A DNA stretch of 48,529 nt, taken from positions 1-48,529 of the IMG/VR virus record IMGVR_UViG_3300043602_000059; one strand, written 5' to 3'. The stretch's first letter is position 1; each line of letters opens with the position of its first letter. Position numbers and translations under genes: made by a program. A model generated the notes under the pieces. It worked only from the letters and a program-made list of their open reading frames with translations, was not told where the DNA came from and did not search any database. This stretch comes from a virus. Of the stretch, positions 1 to 5,264 are shown one piece after another.

Positions 1-47
1 GTCCCGTCGCTGCGGATGATGTGATAGCTGTGCTTGTCGCTGCCCAT
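1..47 (-). CDS. Partial copy of the 75-aa gene (window edge)
   Basis: The start codon and first 15 codons (MGSDKHSYHIIR and on) of the gene that is complete at 48123-48350. It runs off the left edge only because of the terminal repeat. Confidence 0.85.
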   Translation of the reverse strand, partial: MGSDKHSYHIIRSDG

Positions 48-226
48 TGACTGCTCCTCCGGTTACGTTACGTTACGCTCCAACACGACGAACTTCGATA
101 GCGCGTGGACCTTTCGGCGCCTCCAGACAGAGGAACTCGACGCGGTCGCCGATTTCCAGGTCGGAGAACTCCACTCCCTGAGACTTCTGCAAAGCAGTCC
201 AGTGGAAGAAGTAGTCCTGTCCATCG
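1..226. repeat. Terminal direct repeat, left copy
   Basis: These 226 bases recur at 48304-48529 with one difference (A127 here, G48430 there). The difference is the third base of codon 73 of the cold-shock gene (TGT/TGC, both Cys), so it is silent. The repeat holds the start of the 75-aa gene (minus strand, 47-1) and most of the cold-shock gene. It may be an assembly overlap of a circular or circularly permuted genome, or a true direct terminal repeat. Sequence alone cannot decide, but genes running through the junction show the ends are contiguous. Confidence 0.95.
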
Positions 227-345
227 TTGCCAGCGATGAACCCAAAACCTTCCTTGAGCTTACGCACGACGCCAGTCTCATTCTGCGCGGCGTTGACTTT
301 CTCTACGTGCGTGCCCGATTCGATTTGCCGTTCTCCGTTACGCAT
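73..345 (-). CDS. Cold-shock-domain protein, 90 aa
   Basis: After a 22-residue leader, residues 23-85 follow the cold-shock OB-fold pattern: a GVVRKLKEGFGFI strand with the RNP1-like GFGFI, then DGQDYFFHW (RNP2-like), then a DLEIGDRVEF strand and a KGPRAIEV end. The family binds single-stranded nucleic acid and often acts as an RNA chaperone or antiterminator in the cytoplasm. The start ATG at 345 is preceded by AAAGGAG and by an 11-base segment (GGAGTCGAAGG) also found before two early genes. It lies second in the late operon, just after the small-terminase candidate. The leader is longer than in typical 65-70 aa bacterial Csp proteins. Inference: it may help late mRNA expression or host takeover. 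Confidence 0.88.
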   Translation of the reverse strand: MRNGERQIESGTHVEKVNAAQNETGVVRKLKEGFGFIAGNDGQDYFFHWTALQKSQGVEFSDLEIGDRVEFLCLEAPKGPRAIEVRRVGA

Positions 346-357
346 CCTTCGACTCCT

Positions 358-1026
358 TTACGACTGTTCCGAAACAGTGCCTTCGAGATACTTCTGCTCC
401 ACCCGTTCCTCTCCCACTGAGACAGCCTCGTAGTCGGATTCCTTCTTGACCTCGGGCCGATACATATGGAAGTGGACGGTTTGCTCGGCGCTCATCTCCT
501 TCGGGAGCATCTTCTCGGAGATGATGGCAAGCTGTGACCCAACCTGAGCCAGCTCGCGCGCCTTGTCGATCTTCTTAATCTTGCTGTCATCCAGACACTC
601 AAGCACGGTGTTCAGGCGCTTGAAGGCCAAGTCTCTGATCTTGGTCCGTTGGCCCTCGATAATCTGGACGAGGCTCTGATTCGGCTTGTCGAGGTCGTTG
701 TGACCCTGCTTGCCGTGGTCCGTCATCAATCGGATGTGATCGTGATTGACATTGAACAGGTCGGCAGCCGACTGCCGTCCTATCAGCTGTCCCGTGATTA
801 CTGCATCAGCGGCTTCTCTGGGAGTAAGATGTTGCTTGGTTGGCTTTAGCGCGCGCTCGACATGACGGATGACATCTGGGTCGAGAAGATCGGGCGGGGC
901 TGGAACGAGAGGCTCGATTGGCGACGGACGGTCATCCCCATGAGGCTTGGAGTCCCTGTCAATCCGGTTAAGGATATTATGATGGGACCCGAGACGGATG
1001 TGTGCGTCTTCTTCTGAAATCCACAT
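358..1026 (-). CDS. Putative terminase small subunit, 222 aa
   Basis: The first gene of the late minus-strand operon, directly behind a consensus promoter. The middle (LTPREAADAVITGQ, then QSAADLFNVNHDHI) looks like a helical DNA-binding segment, followed by a long helix with KARELAQVGSQLAIISEKM. That last stretch resembles the oligomerisation helices of many phage small terminases. The small subunit would recognise phage DNA and deliver it to the large terminase encoded at 45087-46712. I chose ATG 1026 because the promoter at 1070-1098 lies inside the longer frame (ATG 1125). A longer form could be made only from the upstream promoter at 1280-1309. The family assignment rests on position and helical character, not on a diagnostic motif. 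Confidence 0.5.
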   Translation of the reverse strand: MWISEEDAHIRLGSHHNILNRIDRDSKPHGDDRPSPIEPLVPAPPDLLDPDVIRHVERALKPTKQHLTPREAADAVITGQLIGRQSAADLFNVNHDHIRLMTDHGKQGHNDLDKPNQSLVQIIEGQRTKIRDLAFKRLNTVLECLDDSKIKKIDKARELAQVGSQLAIISEKMLPKEMSAEQTVHFHMYRPEVKKESDYEAVSVGEERVEQKYLEGTVSEQS

Positions 1027-1069
1027 GGTTCTAATGTCCCTCGATGGACCCTGGCCCTCTGCTTGCACG

Positions 1070-1098
1070 ATTATAGCATTTTTTGAGGAACTTGTCAA
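1070..1098 (-). promoter_or_regulatory. Consensus sigma-70 promoter for the late operon (proximal)
   Basis: Read on the minus strand: TTGACA (1098-1093), a 17-base spacer, then TATAAT (1075-1070). Both hexamers and the spacer are perfect consensus. Transcription would start near 1063, giving a leader of about 37 bases before the ATG at 1026. This site sets the likely start of the terminase small-subunit candidate. Confidence 0.88.
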
Positions 1099-1225
1099 GT
1101 CGGCCAAAGTTCGCCCGATGAACATTGTTCCTGGGCCTGAACATTTCTACGGTAGGGGTGTCGAAAGGGGTATAGCCTCTATGGGACCCGTTTGATATCG
1201 GGACACTGACAGGATTTTGGCTACC

Positions 1226-1272
1226 ACCCCCCGGAGGGGGGTCATGGGACCCGCGAAGAGGCCTACGGCCTC
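1226..1272 (-). other. Two perfect hairpins in the late leader
   Basis: GAGGCC-TAC-GGCCTC (1258-1272) and ACCCCCC-GGA-GGGGGGT (1226-1242) are perfect inverted repeats with 3-base loops. Both lie downstream of the distal late promoter, the first almost at the predicted RNA 5' end. They could stabilise the transcript or attenuate it. No T-run follows, so a simple intrinsic terminator is unlikely. Confidence 0.55.
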
Positions 1273-1279
1273 CCAGTCT

Positions 1280-1309
1280 ATTATACCACACCTCGGCGGG
1301 GCGTGTCAA
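1280..1309 (-). promoter_or_regulatory. Consensus sigma-70 promoter for the late operon (distal)
   Basis: Read on the minus strand: TTGACA (1309-1304), an 18-base spacer, then TATAAT (1285-1280). It lies 211 bases upstream of the proximal late promoter and gives a leader of about 250 bases with two GC-rich hairpins. Its -35 borders the palindrome-rich control region at 1332-1447. Confidence 0.82.
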
Positions 1310-1331
1310 CATGAATGTTTATGCATCATCA

Positions 1332-1447
1332 GTGGATATTCATCCACCTCCAAGATCAAACATACTTTGTGACACAAAGTCAAGTGTAATGTTTACACGC
1401 TCGTCGCCTTCACTTTGTTTGGTAAAGTTGCAAATGAGATGTTGCAA
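1332..1447. promoter_or_regulatory. Palindrome cluster between divergent promoters (candidate operators)
   Basis: Three inverted repeats lie in a row: GTGGAT-ATTC-ATCCAC (1332-1347), the perfect 17-mer ACTTTGTGACACAAAGT (1364-1380) and GTGTAA-TGT-TTACAC (1384-1398). Two direct copies of GTTGCAA follow at 1427-1433 and 1441-1447, the second overlapping the -35 of the early promoter. The block lies between the late promoters (minus) and the first early promoter (plus), where binding of a regulator could control both arms. The binding protein is unknown. The rest of the gene-free stretch 1310-1551 shows only the early promoter and a GC-rich leader. Confidence 0.6.
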
Positions 1448-1469
1448 CAGCCCGATCCTGTGCTATCAT
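1442..1469 (+). promoter_or_regulatory. Early promoter
   Basis: TTGCAA (1442-1447), a 16-base spacer and TATCAT (1464-1469), upstream of the first plus-strand gene at 1552. The RNA leader would carry a GC-rich inverted repeat around GGCCTGAAGGCC before the ATG. The -10 TATCAT is the same as at the promoter at 3253-3281. Confidence 0.6.
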
Positions 1470-1551
1470 TGTCTTCGTTGGTTGTTGCGGCGCATGTCGC
1501 GCCGAGGCCAGCCCGGCCTGAAGGCCGGTGAACCGGTGAGATACAGAAATC

Positions 1552-1899
1552 ATGGAAAACCTGATTGTCAAGCTCGAACTCCCCATCGAAGGCAAGCCCG
1601 CGTTTGTGTGGGAATACGCCAAGCAGAAGGCCGAGTCGATCGACGACGCCAAGGTGATCGCCAAGGCGATGGCGTCGGGCGAAGAGACGCCTGCCGACTA
1701 CTTGGTCAAGGCCTTCAACTACGGCCACGACCTGCTCCTGCGCGCGTCCGAGCGGTCGAAGGCGAACAAGGCCTCGCAGGGTCCGGAGAAGGAAATCGCC
1801 AAGGCCATCAAGATGATGGTCGAGACGGTGGGCTTCACCGAGGAAGCCGCCCGCGAGATTGTCATCAACCAGCGCAAGGCCGCCGGGAAGGCGGTCTAG
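1552..1899 (+). CDS. Small early protein, 115 aa, unknown function
   Basis: The first gene of the early arm. It is soluble, charged and mostly helical in appearance, with no recognised domain. Its C-terminus (residues about 93-111, GFTEEAAREIVINQRKA) closely resembles the middle of the next protein (GFTPEQARELILAQRAKA), and a looser form occurs in the 88-aa protein at 3341. These look like members of one small phage family with a short helical, perhaps UBA-like, module. Being transcribed first, it is a candidate host-takeover protein. No function can be assigned. Confidence 0.75.
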   Translation: MENLIVKLELPIEGKPAFVWEYAKQKAESIDDAKVIAKAMASGEETPADYLVKAFNYGHDLLLRASERSKANKASQGPEKEIAKAIKMMVETVGFTEEAAREIVINQRKAAGKAV

Positions 1900-1983
1900 G
1901 CCACGACGCGGGGGGAGGCTGGTCACCTCCCTCCGTTCGGTCGCGCAATCCTGCGCCTGATGAGTCCAAGGGGACGAAACCGA

Positions 1984-2148
1984 ATGACACAGATCCAGAA
2001 GAACATCGACGCCGCCGTGCAAGTCCTCGTAGCGCGAGCCGGGTTCACGCCCGAGCAAGCTCGCGAGCTAATCCTCGCACAGCGGGCCAAGGCCTACGTG
2101 CCGCCCACGGTGTGGAAGAACGCGCCGCGACTGGTGGTGGCGCGATGA
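1984..2148 (+). CDS. Small early protein, 54 aa, related to the C-terminus of the preceding protein
   Basis: The ATG at 1984 is chosen because AAGGGGAC precedes it. An in-frame ATG at 1960 lacks a ribosome site. Residues 18-35 (AGFTPEQARELILAQRAKA) match the C-terminal motif of the 115-aa protein upstream, suggesting duplication. Its stop overlaps the next start (ATGA at 2145-2148), so translation is probably coupled. The 60-base gap before it contains the inverted repeat GGGAGG-CTGGTCA-CCTCCC. Function unknown. Confidence 0.7.
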   Translation: MTQIQKNIDAAVQVLVARAGFTPEQARELILAQRAKAYVPPTVWKNAPRLVVAR

Positions 2149-2459
2149 ACCTCTTTATCTTCGACCGCAGCGACCTCGACGAGGTGCTCTGCTACGACCC
2201 CAAGACCAAGACCTCCTACACGCGACGGGAGGAGCTTGAGCGCCGGGACTACCATCGGGCCGACGTGGTGCTCGCCAACGGCACGCGGTCGGGCGCACAG
2301 TATCTCCTGTGCGTGACGGCGACTGGCTTCGCAGGTGACCTGTGGCTCCTCGACATCCTGAACGACGAGGAGTTCGAGCGCCTCAACGCCATCGCGGGTC
2401 GGATGCGCCACAACGCGATGAACTTCCCCCCGGCCTCGAAGTATCTACAGGCCTCCTAG
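2145..2459 (+). CDS. Small early protein, 104 aa, unknown function
   Basis: Starts within the stop of the preceding gene (ATGA overlap), so it is probably translationally coupled. The protein is acidic and mixed alpha/beta in appearance (LFIFDRSDLDEVLCYD near the start, LWLLDILNDEEFERL later). No known family is recognised. It is the last gene before a strong intrinsic terminator at 2481-2517, which closes the first early transcription unit. The same frame stays open upstream to 1311, but that part lies over other genes and the control region and is not coding. Confidence 0.75.
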   Translation: MNLFIFDRSDLDEVLCYDPKTKTSYTRREELERRDYHRADVVLANGTRSGAQYLLCVTATGFAGDLWLLDILNDEEFERLNAIAGRMRHNAMNFPPASKYLQAS

Positions 2460-2480
2460 CCCGCCTCCGCCTGGCCTACG

Positions 2481-2517
2481 CCTCCCGAGGGATTGCCCTT
2501 CGGGAGGCTTTTCTTTT
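2481..2517 (+). terminator. Intrinsic terminator
   Basis: CCTCCCGA (2481-2488) pairs perfectly with TCGGGAGG (2500-2507), followed by the T-rich tail CTTTTCTTTT. It ends the first early unit just before the gene-free origin-like region. Confidence 0.9.
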
Positions 2518-2541
2518 GGCCTCATAAACTTATGAACCCAA

Positions 2542-2558
2542 TGTTCAGCCTCTGAACA
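2542..2558. promoter_or_regulatory. Palindrome TGTTCAG-N3-CTGAACA, copy 1
   Basis: A perfect 7-base inverted repeat with a 3-base spacer (CCT), just behind the early terminator. The same arms with spacer AAG recur at 5232-5248, and one half site lies at 2754-2760. Probably a binding site for a dimeric regulator. Confidence 0.6.
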
Positions 2559-2777
2559 ATACCCTGTCGAATGGCTCCGCATGAGGTTTATGAATCCAAT
2601 GACGAGTCCGGCGCTGAGCCTGGCCTGGTGGATTGGGCATCGGGGCTGTGATGGGGCGTGAACAAATTGCAAGGCCCCGTGATCAAATCGCGCGCCCGAT
2701 CGCGGCCTTCCCCCCGCGTCCAGCCAATCATTGATCACGCGCCATTCTCGCAATGTTCAGCCGATGACACCCGGTAT

Positions 2778-2843
2778 CTCTCGTGCATCTCTCGGGTATG
2801 TCTCGGGTATCTGTCGGGTGAGTCTCGGGTATCTCTCGGGTAT
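2778..2843 (+). repeat. Iteron cluster A: six tandem 11-bp repeats
   Basis: Six consecutive 11-mers with consensus STCTCGGGTAT start at 2778, 2789, 2800, 2811, 2822 and 2833. A degenerate unit precedes them at 2767-2777. Four copies match the consensus exactly. The period equals about one helical turn, so a bound protein would sit on one face. Confidence 0.92.
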
Positions 2844-2982
2844 CTTTTGACGGGGCAAGTCCTTTATTATCAATGACTTAGCGCGAGGTCCCCCCCTCCC
2901 TCCCCTATCGTCATGGGGGCCTCGGTCGTCTAATCCATATCCAGTTCGGGGGCATGTCGGGCACTTTTCCCCTCTCTATATA

Positions 2983-3028
2983 CATTTTTATATATAAAAA
3001 GAGAAATAGAGGTGTAATTTTTTTTCGA
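2983..3028. other. AT-rich stretch between iteron clusters
   Basis: A stretch with TATATA steps, A- and T-runs, ending in eight consecutive T residues. It is strongly AT-rich against a GC-leaning genome and lies between the two iteron clusters. It is a plausible DNA-unwinding element. Confidence 0.6.
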
Positions 3029-3031
3029 GGA

Positions 3032-3075
3032 GGGGGGTAGCCGAGTGGGGGTAAGGGGGGAGGGGGGAGGGGGGG
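3032..3075 (+). other. G-tract run with G-quadruplex potential
   Basis: Five runs of five to seven G (3032-3037, 3047-3051, 3055-3060, 3062-3067, 3069-3075), the last four separated by 1-3 bases. This fits a strong intramolecular G-quadruplex motif on the plus strand, next to the AT-rich element. A structural role in origin function is inference. Confidence 0.6.
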
Positions 3076-3119
3076 TCTCGGCTAACCCCTTGCGGGTCAA
3101 CAACTTAGGGGGATCTAAC

Positions 3120-3174
3120 ATACCCGACACATACCCGACACTTACCCGAGACATGCCCGACACATACCCGAGAG
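3120..3174 (-). repeat. Iteron cluster B: five tandem 11-bp repeats, inverted
   Basis: Five consecutive 11-mers with plus-strand consensus ATACCCGASAS start at 3120, 3131, 3142, 3153 and 3164. This is the reverse complement of the cluster A unit. The two clusters face each other across about 280 bases. Confidence 0.92.
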
Positions 3175-3240
3175 ATCCCGGCAGGCTCATGTCGAACAGC
3201 ACAATTACCTCATACGGCTACGCCGATAGAACGTAAACTT

Positions 3241-3281
3241 CCTCATAACCGCTTGACAACGAAACCGGGGTATGCTATCAT
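3241..3281 (+). promoter_or_regulatory. Early promoter with conserved upstream element
   Basis: TTGACA (3253-3258), a 17-base spacer and TATCAT (3276-3281). The ten bases CCTCATAACC lie two bases upstream of the -35, exactly as at the promoter at 6997-7038. It drives the zinc-ribbon gene cluster starting at 3341. The RNA leader has GC-rich inverted repeats around GCCGGGC and GCCCGGC. Confidence 0.85.
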
Positions 3282-3340
3282 AATAGACGCCGGGCGGCAC
3301 GGGCCGCTGGTGGCCTCGAAAGCCCGGCTTGGAGACAGCG

Positions 3341-3607
3341 ATGGCAAAGAGACAGGAACCGTTGAAGGTATCGAGTAAGACTCGAGTAATCGAGATTCCA
3401 CGCGTCAAGGGGAAGTCATATCCCCGGACCAACGCCGCTCGTCAGGCCTCGACCGAGGCAGTCAACCGCACCGTCGAGTTCCTCATGGGAGTGGGATTCG
3501 ACCGTGAGAGCGCGCTCCTCAGCATTGCCGCCCAGCTGCACGAATCACTGGTCGCGGTCAAGCTCTACCACGACAACAAGAAGGCCGAGAAGAAGGGAGG
3601 CAAGTAA
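3341..3607 (+). CDS. Small basic early protein, 88 aa
   Basis: The ATG at 3341 has GGAG six bases upstream; a TTG at 3329 would add four residues and is less likely. The N-terminus is rich in Lys and Arg, and the middle (VGFDRESALLSIAAQLHESL) resembles the GFTxExAR motif of the first two early proteins. The C-terminus is a Lys-rich tail. It opens the second early unit, and its stop overlaps the next start (TAATG at 3605-3609). The basic ends suggest nucleic-acid contact, but no family is recognised. Confidence 0.7.
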   Translation: MAKRQEPLKVSSKTRVIEIPRVKGKSYPRTNAARQASTEAVNRTVEFLMGVGFDRESALLSIAAQLHESLVAVKLYHDNKKAEKKGGK

Positions 3608-3777
3608 TGAAGCTTTCCTTCGAACAGTGGAAACAGCAGGTGGACAATGTCCTCCTCGTTCTGGTTGGCCTCGATTCAGAGTGCTTGCCCGACGTGGACT
3701 ACTACTCCTGGTATTCGCAGGGCACCTCACCCACGGCTGCTGCAAAGCGTGCCATCAAGATCGGAGGGTCGTTCTAA
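3607..3777 (+). CDS. Small phage protein, 56 aa
   Basis: Joined to both neighbours by TAATG overlaps, which support it as a real gene. The C-terminal half (DYYSWYSQGTSPTAAA, then KRAIK) has the W-x3-G-xSP-xxAA pattern of many tiny phage and plasmid proteins that form a short helical hairpin. No catalytic residues are seen. Function unknown. Confidence 0.75.
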   Translation: MKLSFEQWKQQVDNVLLVLVGLDSECLPDVDYYSWYSQGTSPTAAAKRAIKIGGSF

Positions 3778-4067
3778 TGCCCCGCGATTACGATGATTAC
3801 GAGCGTGACCTCGAGGCGGACATGTTCGAGGAGGACGATGACGACCATGAGTGGCGTGCATTTGGCCCCGACTACGAATACGATAGCGACGAAATCGCTT
3901 TCGCTGACCCCGGTGGCAACTCAGCCTTGCGCGCCGCTGGGCCGGGCAATCCTCGGAACCTGCCCTGCCCCACATGTGAGGCACCGAATCGCCTGACTCC
4001 CGCAGATCGCGCTCGGGGCTATCAGTGCGATGCGTGTGCAGACCGCGCAGAGAGAGGAGGCTATTAA
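3777..4067 (+). CDS. Acidic protein with C-terminal zinc ribbon, 96 aa
   Basis: The N-terminal half is strongly acidic, with runs of Asp and Glu. Residues about 69-91 form a zinc ribbon, CPTC-(16 residues)-CDAC. TAATG overlaps link it to both neighbours. The acidic half could mimic DNA or bind a basic host protein while the ribbon gives structure. That is inference, as no homologue is recognised. Confidence 0.75.
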   Translation: MPRDYDDYERDLEADMFEEDDDDHEWRAFGPDYEYDSDEIAFADPGGNSALRAAGPGNPRNLPCPTCEAPNRLTPADRARGYQCDACADRAERGGY

Positions 4068-4330
4068 TGCTCCGAGCTGCAAGGGAGATTGCGCCAGTCA
4101 AGTGTGCAGATTGTGGTTCCAAGCTGGGCACACCGCAGCACGGATTCTACATGAATCGCCAGCGCAACTTCCAGAACAACGGCTGGTTCATCAATTGCAC
4201 GTGTGGAGTCACCTACGTGTGGTCATGGGATGAGACTGGAAAGAACGGGGGCGTGTGGAAGCGCAGGTCAGAGATGCCCTTGTTCGATGACAAGGCTCGG
4301 GTCGATAACTTCGGAAAGAGGGGACAGTAA
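4067..4330 (+). CDS. Zinc-ribbon protein, 87 aa
   Basis: Begins in the stop of the preceding gene (TAATG). It has CADC near residue 13 and CTC near residue 43, spaced as in a small zinc ribbon, with aromatic residues (FYMNRQRNFQNNGWF) between them. Such CxxC-x(n)-CxC folds are common in phage proteins of unknown role. It is one of at least ten Cys-paired small proteins in this arm. Confidence 0.75.
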   Translation: MLRAAREIAPVKCADCGSKLGTPQHGFYMNRQRNFQNNGWFINCTCGVTYVWSWDETGKNGGVWKRRSEMPLFDDKARVDNFGKRGQ

Positions 4331-4331
4331 G

Positions 4332-4481
4332 ATGACACAGAGTGCATACATCGACGTGCGTGGGCCACATCCGGTCTACGTGAAGGGAATGACGGCCATC
4401 CTCCTCGAAGGCCACGCACGAACCATCACGGTTGAGGTCGCTGAAGACCTCATCGCGCATGGCCAGCTGAGGGTGCGGTAA
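4332..4481 (+). CDS. Small early protein, 49 aa
   Basis: ATG one base after the previous stop; its own stop overlaps the next start (TAATG). The sequence reads as a compact beta-rich domain (YIDVRGPHPVYVKGM, then TITVEVAEDLIAHG). No cysteine motif and no recognised family. Confidence 0.65.
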   Translation: MTQSAYIDVRGPHPVYVKGMTAILLEGHARTITVEVAEDLIAHGQLRVR

Positions 4482-4693
4482 TGCCCAACAGAAGCATCTA
4501 CATCAGGCCAGCAGACCTCCCCACGTGGGAGGCTGCAAAGGCCAAGGCCAAGCGCCTCGGCATCTCCATGAGCCAGGTAATCGAGACTGGTATCAGGACT
4601 TGGGTCCACAAGCGCGAACGGGAAATCGCGCTGGGCATCTACAAGCCTGCCAACGAGAAGCAGGCTGCTGGTCGGATGCGGAGGGTCGAGTAA
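4481..4693 (+). CDS. Ribbon-helix-helix-like protein, 70 aa
   Basis: A short N-terminal strand (RSIYIRPADL) is followed by two helices (WEAAKAKAKRLG and MSQVIETGIRTWV), the order found in ribbon-helix-helix DNA-binding proteins. RHH proteins bind DNA as dimers through the paired strand and often repress their own promoter. It is tightly coupled to both neighbours (TAATG). It is a candidate for the regulator that binds the palindromes at 2542 or 5232, but nothing in the sequence proves that link. Confidence 0.55.
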   Translation: MPNRSIYIRPADLPTWEAAKAKAKRLGISMSQVIETGIRTWVHKREREIALGIYKPANEKQAAGRMRRVE

Positions 4694-4878
4694 TGAGGAA
4701 ACAAGACGCTCAGCCAAGGGTCGAGGAGTGCAGCACGAGGGCAGGGGGCATGACATATTGCCGTGTGCATCGTCAGGAGCACGCTGCATGTCTCCAGATG
4801 GCCCACGGCAACCTCTGTCACGTCTGCTTGGAGTGGCATCAGCCGCCCCGCTGCGACGGGAAGGACACGAGGAACTAA
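4693..4878 (+). CDS. Cys/His-rich small protein, 61 aa
   Basis: TAATG overlaps on both sides. It has seven Cys/His-rich positions, with CRVH near residue 23, CHVC near residue 42 and a later WHQPPRC. This fits one or two zinc sites. No family recognised. Probably a regulatory or protein-binding zinc finger of the early takeover set. Confidence 0.7.
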   Translation: MRKQDAQPRVEECSTRAGGMTYCRVHRQEHAACLQMAHGNLCHVCLEWHQPPRCDGKDTRN

Positions 4879-5072
4879 TGGGCATCTATGATCAGAAGCT
4901 CTGCCCCTGCGGTTCCGGCCACTGGTCAGCATGGATGTTCGACTGCAAGGGCATCCCGGTGGCCAGGGTCTGCGACAAGTGCGAGACCAAGACGCGAGCC
5001 AAGTATAATCCGATGATTTTCACCGGATACACGCAGGCTGACATCGACGAGCAGATTGAGGAAGATGAGTAA
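4878..5072 (+). CDS. Zinc-ribbon protein, 64 aa
   Basis: Starts in the stop of the preceding gene (TAATG). CPCG near residue 9 and CDKCETK near residue 32 form the four-cysteine pattern of a zinc ribbon. The C-terminus is acidic (DIDEQIEEDE). It is followed by a 97-base gap holding the inverted repeat GCTGAGG/CCTCAGC, which may be a processing or attenuation hairpin. Confidence 0.72.
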   Translation: MGIYDQKLCPCGSGHWSAWMFDCKGIPVARVCDKCETKTRAKYNPMIFTGYTQADIDEQIEEDE

Positions 5073-5169
5073 CAGCTCGACTGGGCGAGCCTAAACAGCC
5101 GTTAAGCCCAGTGCGCCGCTGAGGACAATAGGAACCACCAACCCTCAGCGAGTCGGAAAGGAGGCACAA

Positions 5170-5253
5170 ATGCTCAAGTGTCCGAGGTGTGGCAGATATC
5201 TTCCAATCTGCACATGCAAGAAGTCTAACAATGTTCAGAAGCTGAACAAATAG
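5170..5253 (+). CDS. Mini zinc-ribbon peptide, 27 aa
   Basis: A 27-codon frame with a strong ribosome site (GGAAAGGAGG before the ATG). It encodes CPRC, then CTC, then a Lys-rich tail, the same CxxC/CxC arrangement as its larger neighbours. The last third of the gene contains the TGTTCAG-AAG-CTGAACA palindrome, so the frame could partly be a leader peptide over an operator. The match to the local zinc-ribbon theme favours real translation. Confidence 0.5.
   Translation: MLKCPRCGRYLPICTCKKSNNVQKLNK
5232..5248. promoter_or_regulatory. Palindrome TGTTCAG-N3-CTGAACA, copy 2
   Basis: Same 7-base arms as the palindrome at 2542-2558, with spacer AAG. It lies in the end of the 27-aa frame, 17 bases before the next start at 5265, so a bound protein or RNA hairpin could affect expression of the 302-aa gene. 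Confidence 0.55.
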
Positions 5254-5264
5254 GAGTGTGGGAA

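Larger units (their letters stand above)
2518..3240. other. Gene-free region with opposed iteron clusters: probable replication origin
   Basis: No convincing gene occurs here. In order it holds: a TGTTCAG palindrome (2542-2558); an imperfect direct repeat TTATGAAYCCAATG (near 2530 and 2588); inverted arms GTGATCA/TGATCAC (2679-2685 and 2732-2738); a half TGTTCAG site (2754-2760); six 11-bp iterons (2778-2843); C-tracts near 2887-2905; an AT-rich stretch (about 2983-3028); a run of five G-tracts (3032-3075); and five inverted 11-bp iterons (3120-3174). Tandem iterons one helical turn apart, flanking an easily melted AT-rich DNA, are the usual architecture of initiator-dependent origins. No initiator gene is recognised. 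Alternatives are a DNA-partition or packaging site. Confidence 0.7.

Noticed and set aside
1027-1125. Longer start for the small-terminase candidate (ATG 1125)
   Set aside because: The proximal consensus promoter lies inside this extension. It could only be used from the distal promoter, so ATG 1026 is preferred.
1031-1312. 93-aa frame on the minus strand across the late promoters
   Set aside because: It covers both consensus promoters and the hairpins and has a random-looking composition rich in Pro, Arg and Gly.
1311-2144. Long upstream extension of the 104-aa gene
   Set aside because: It crosses the control region and two better genes in another frame, with Arg-rich shadow sequence. The ATGA start at 2145 fits.
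2658-2876. 72-aa frame over iteron cluster A
   Set aside because: Its repeats (RVCLGYLSGESRVSLGYL) only mirror the DNA iterons; no ribosome site.
2778-3174. CRISPR array
   Set aside because: The units are 11 bp and contiguous, without unique spacers of 30-40 bp, and the second cluster is inverted.
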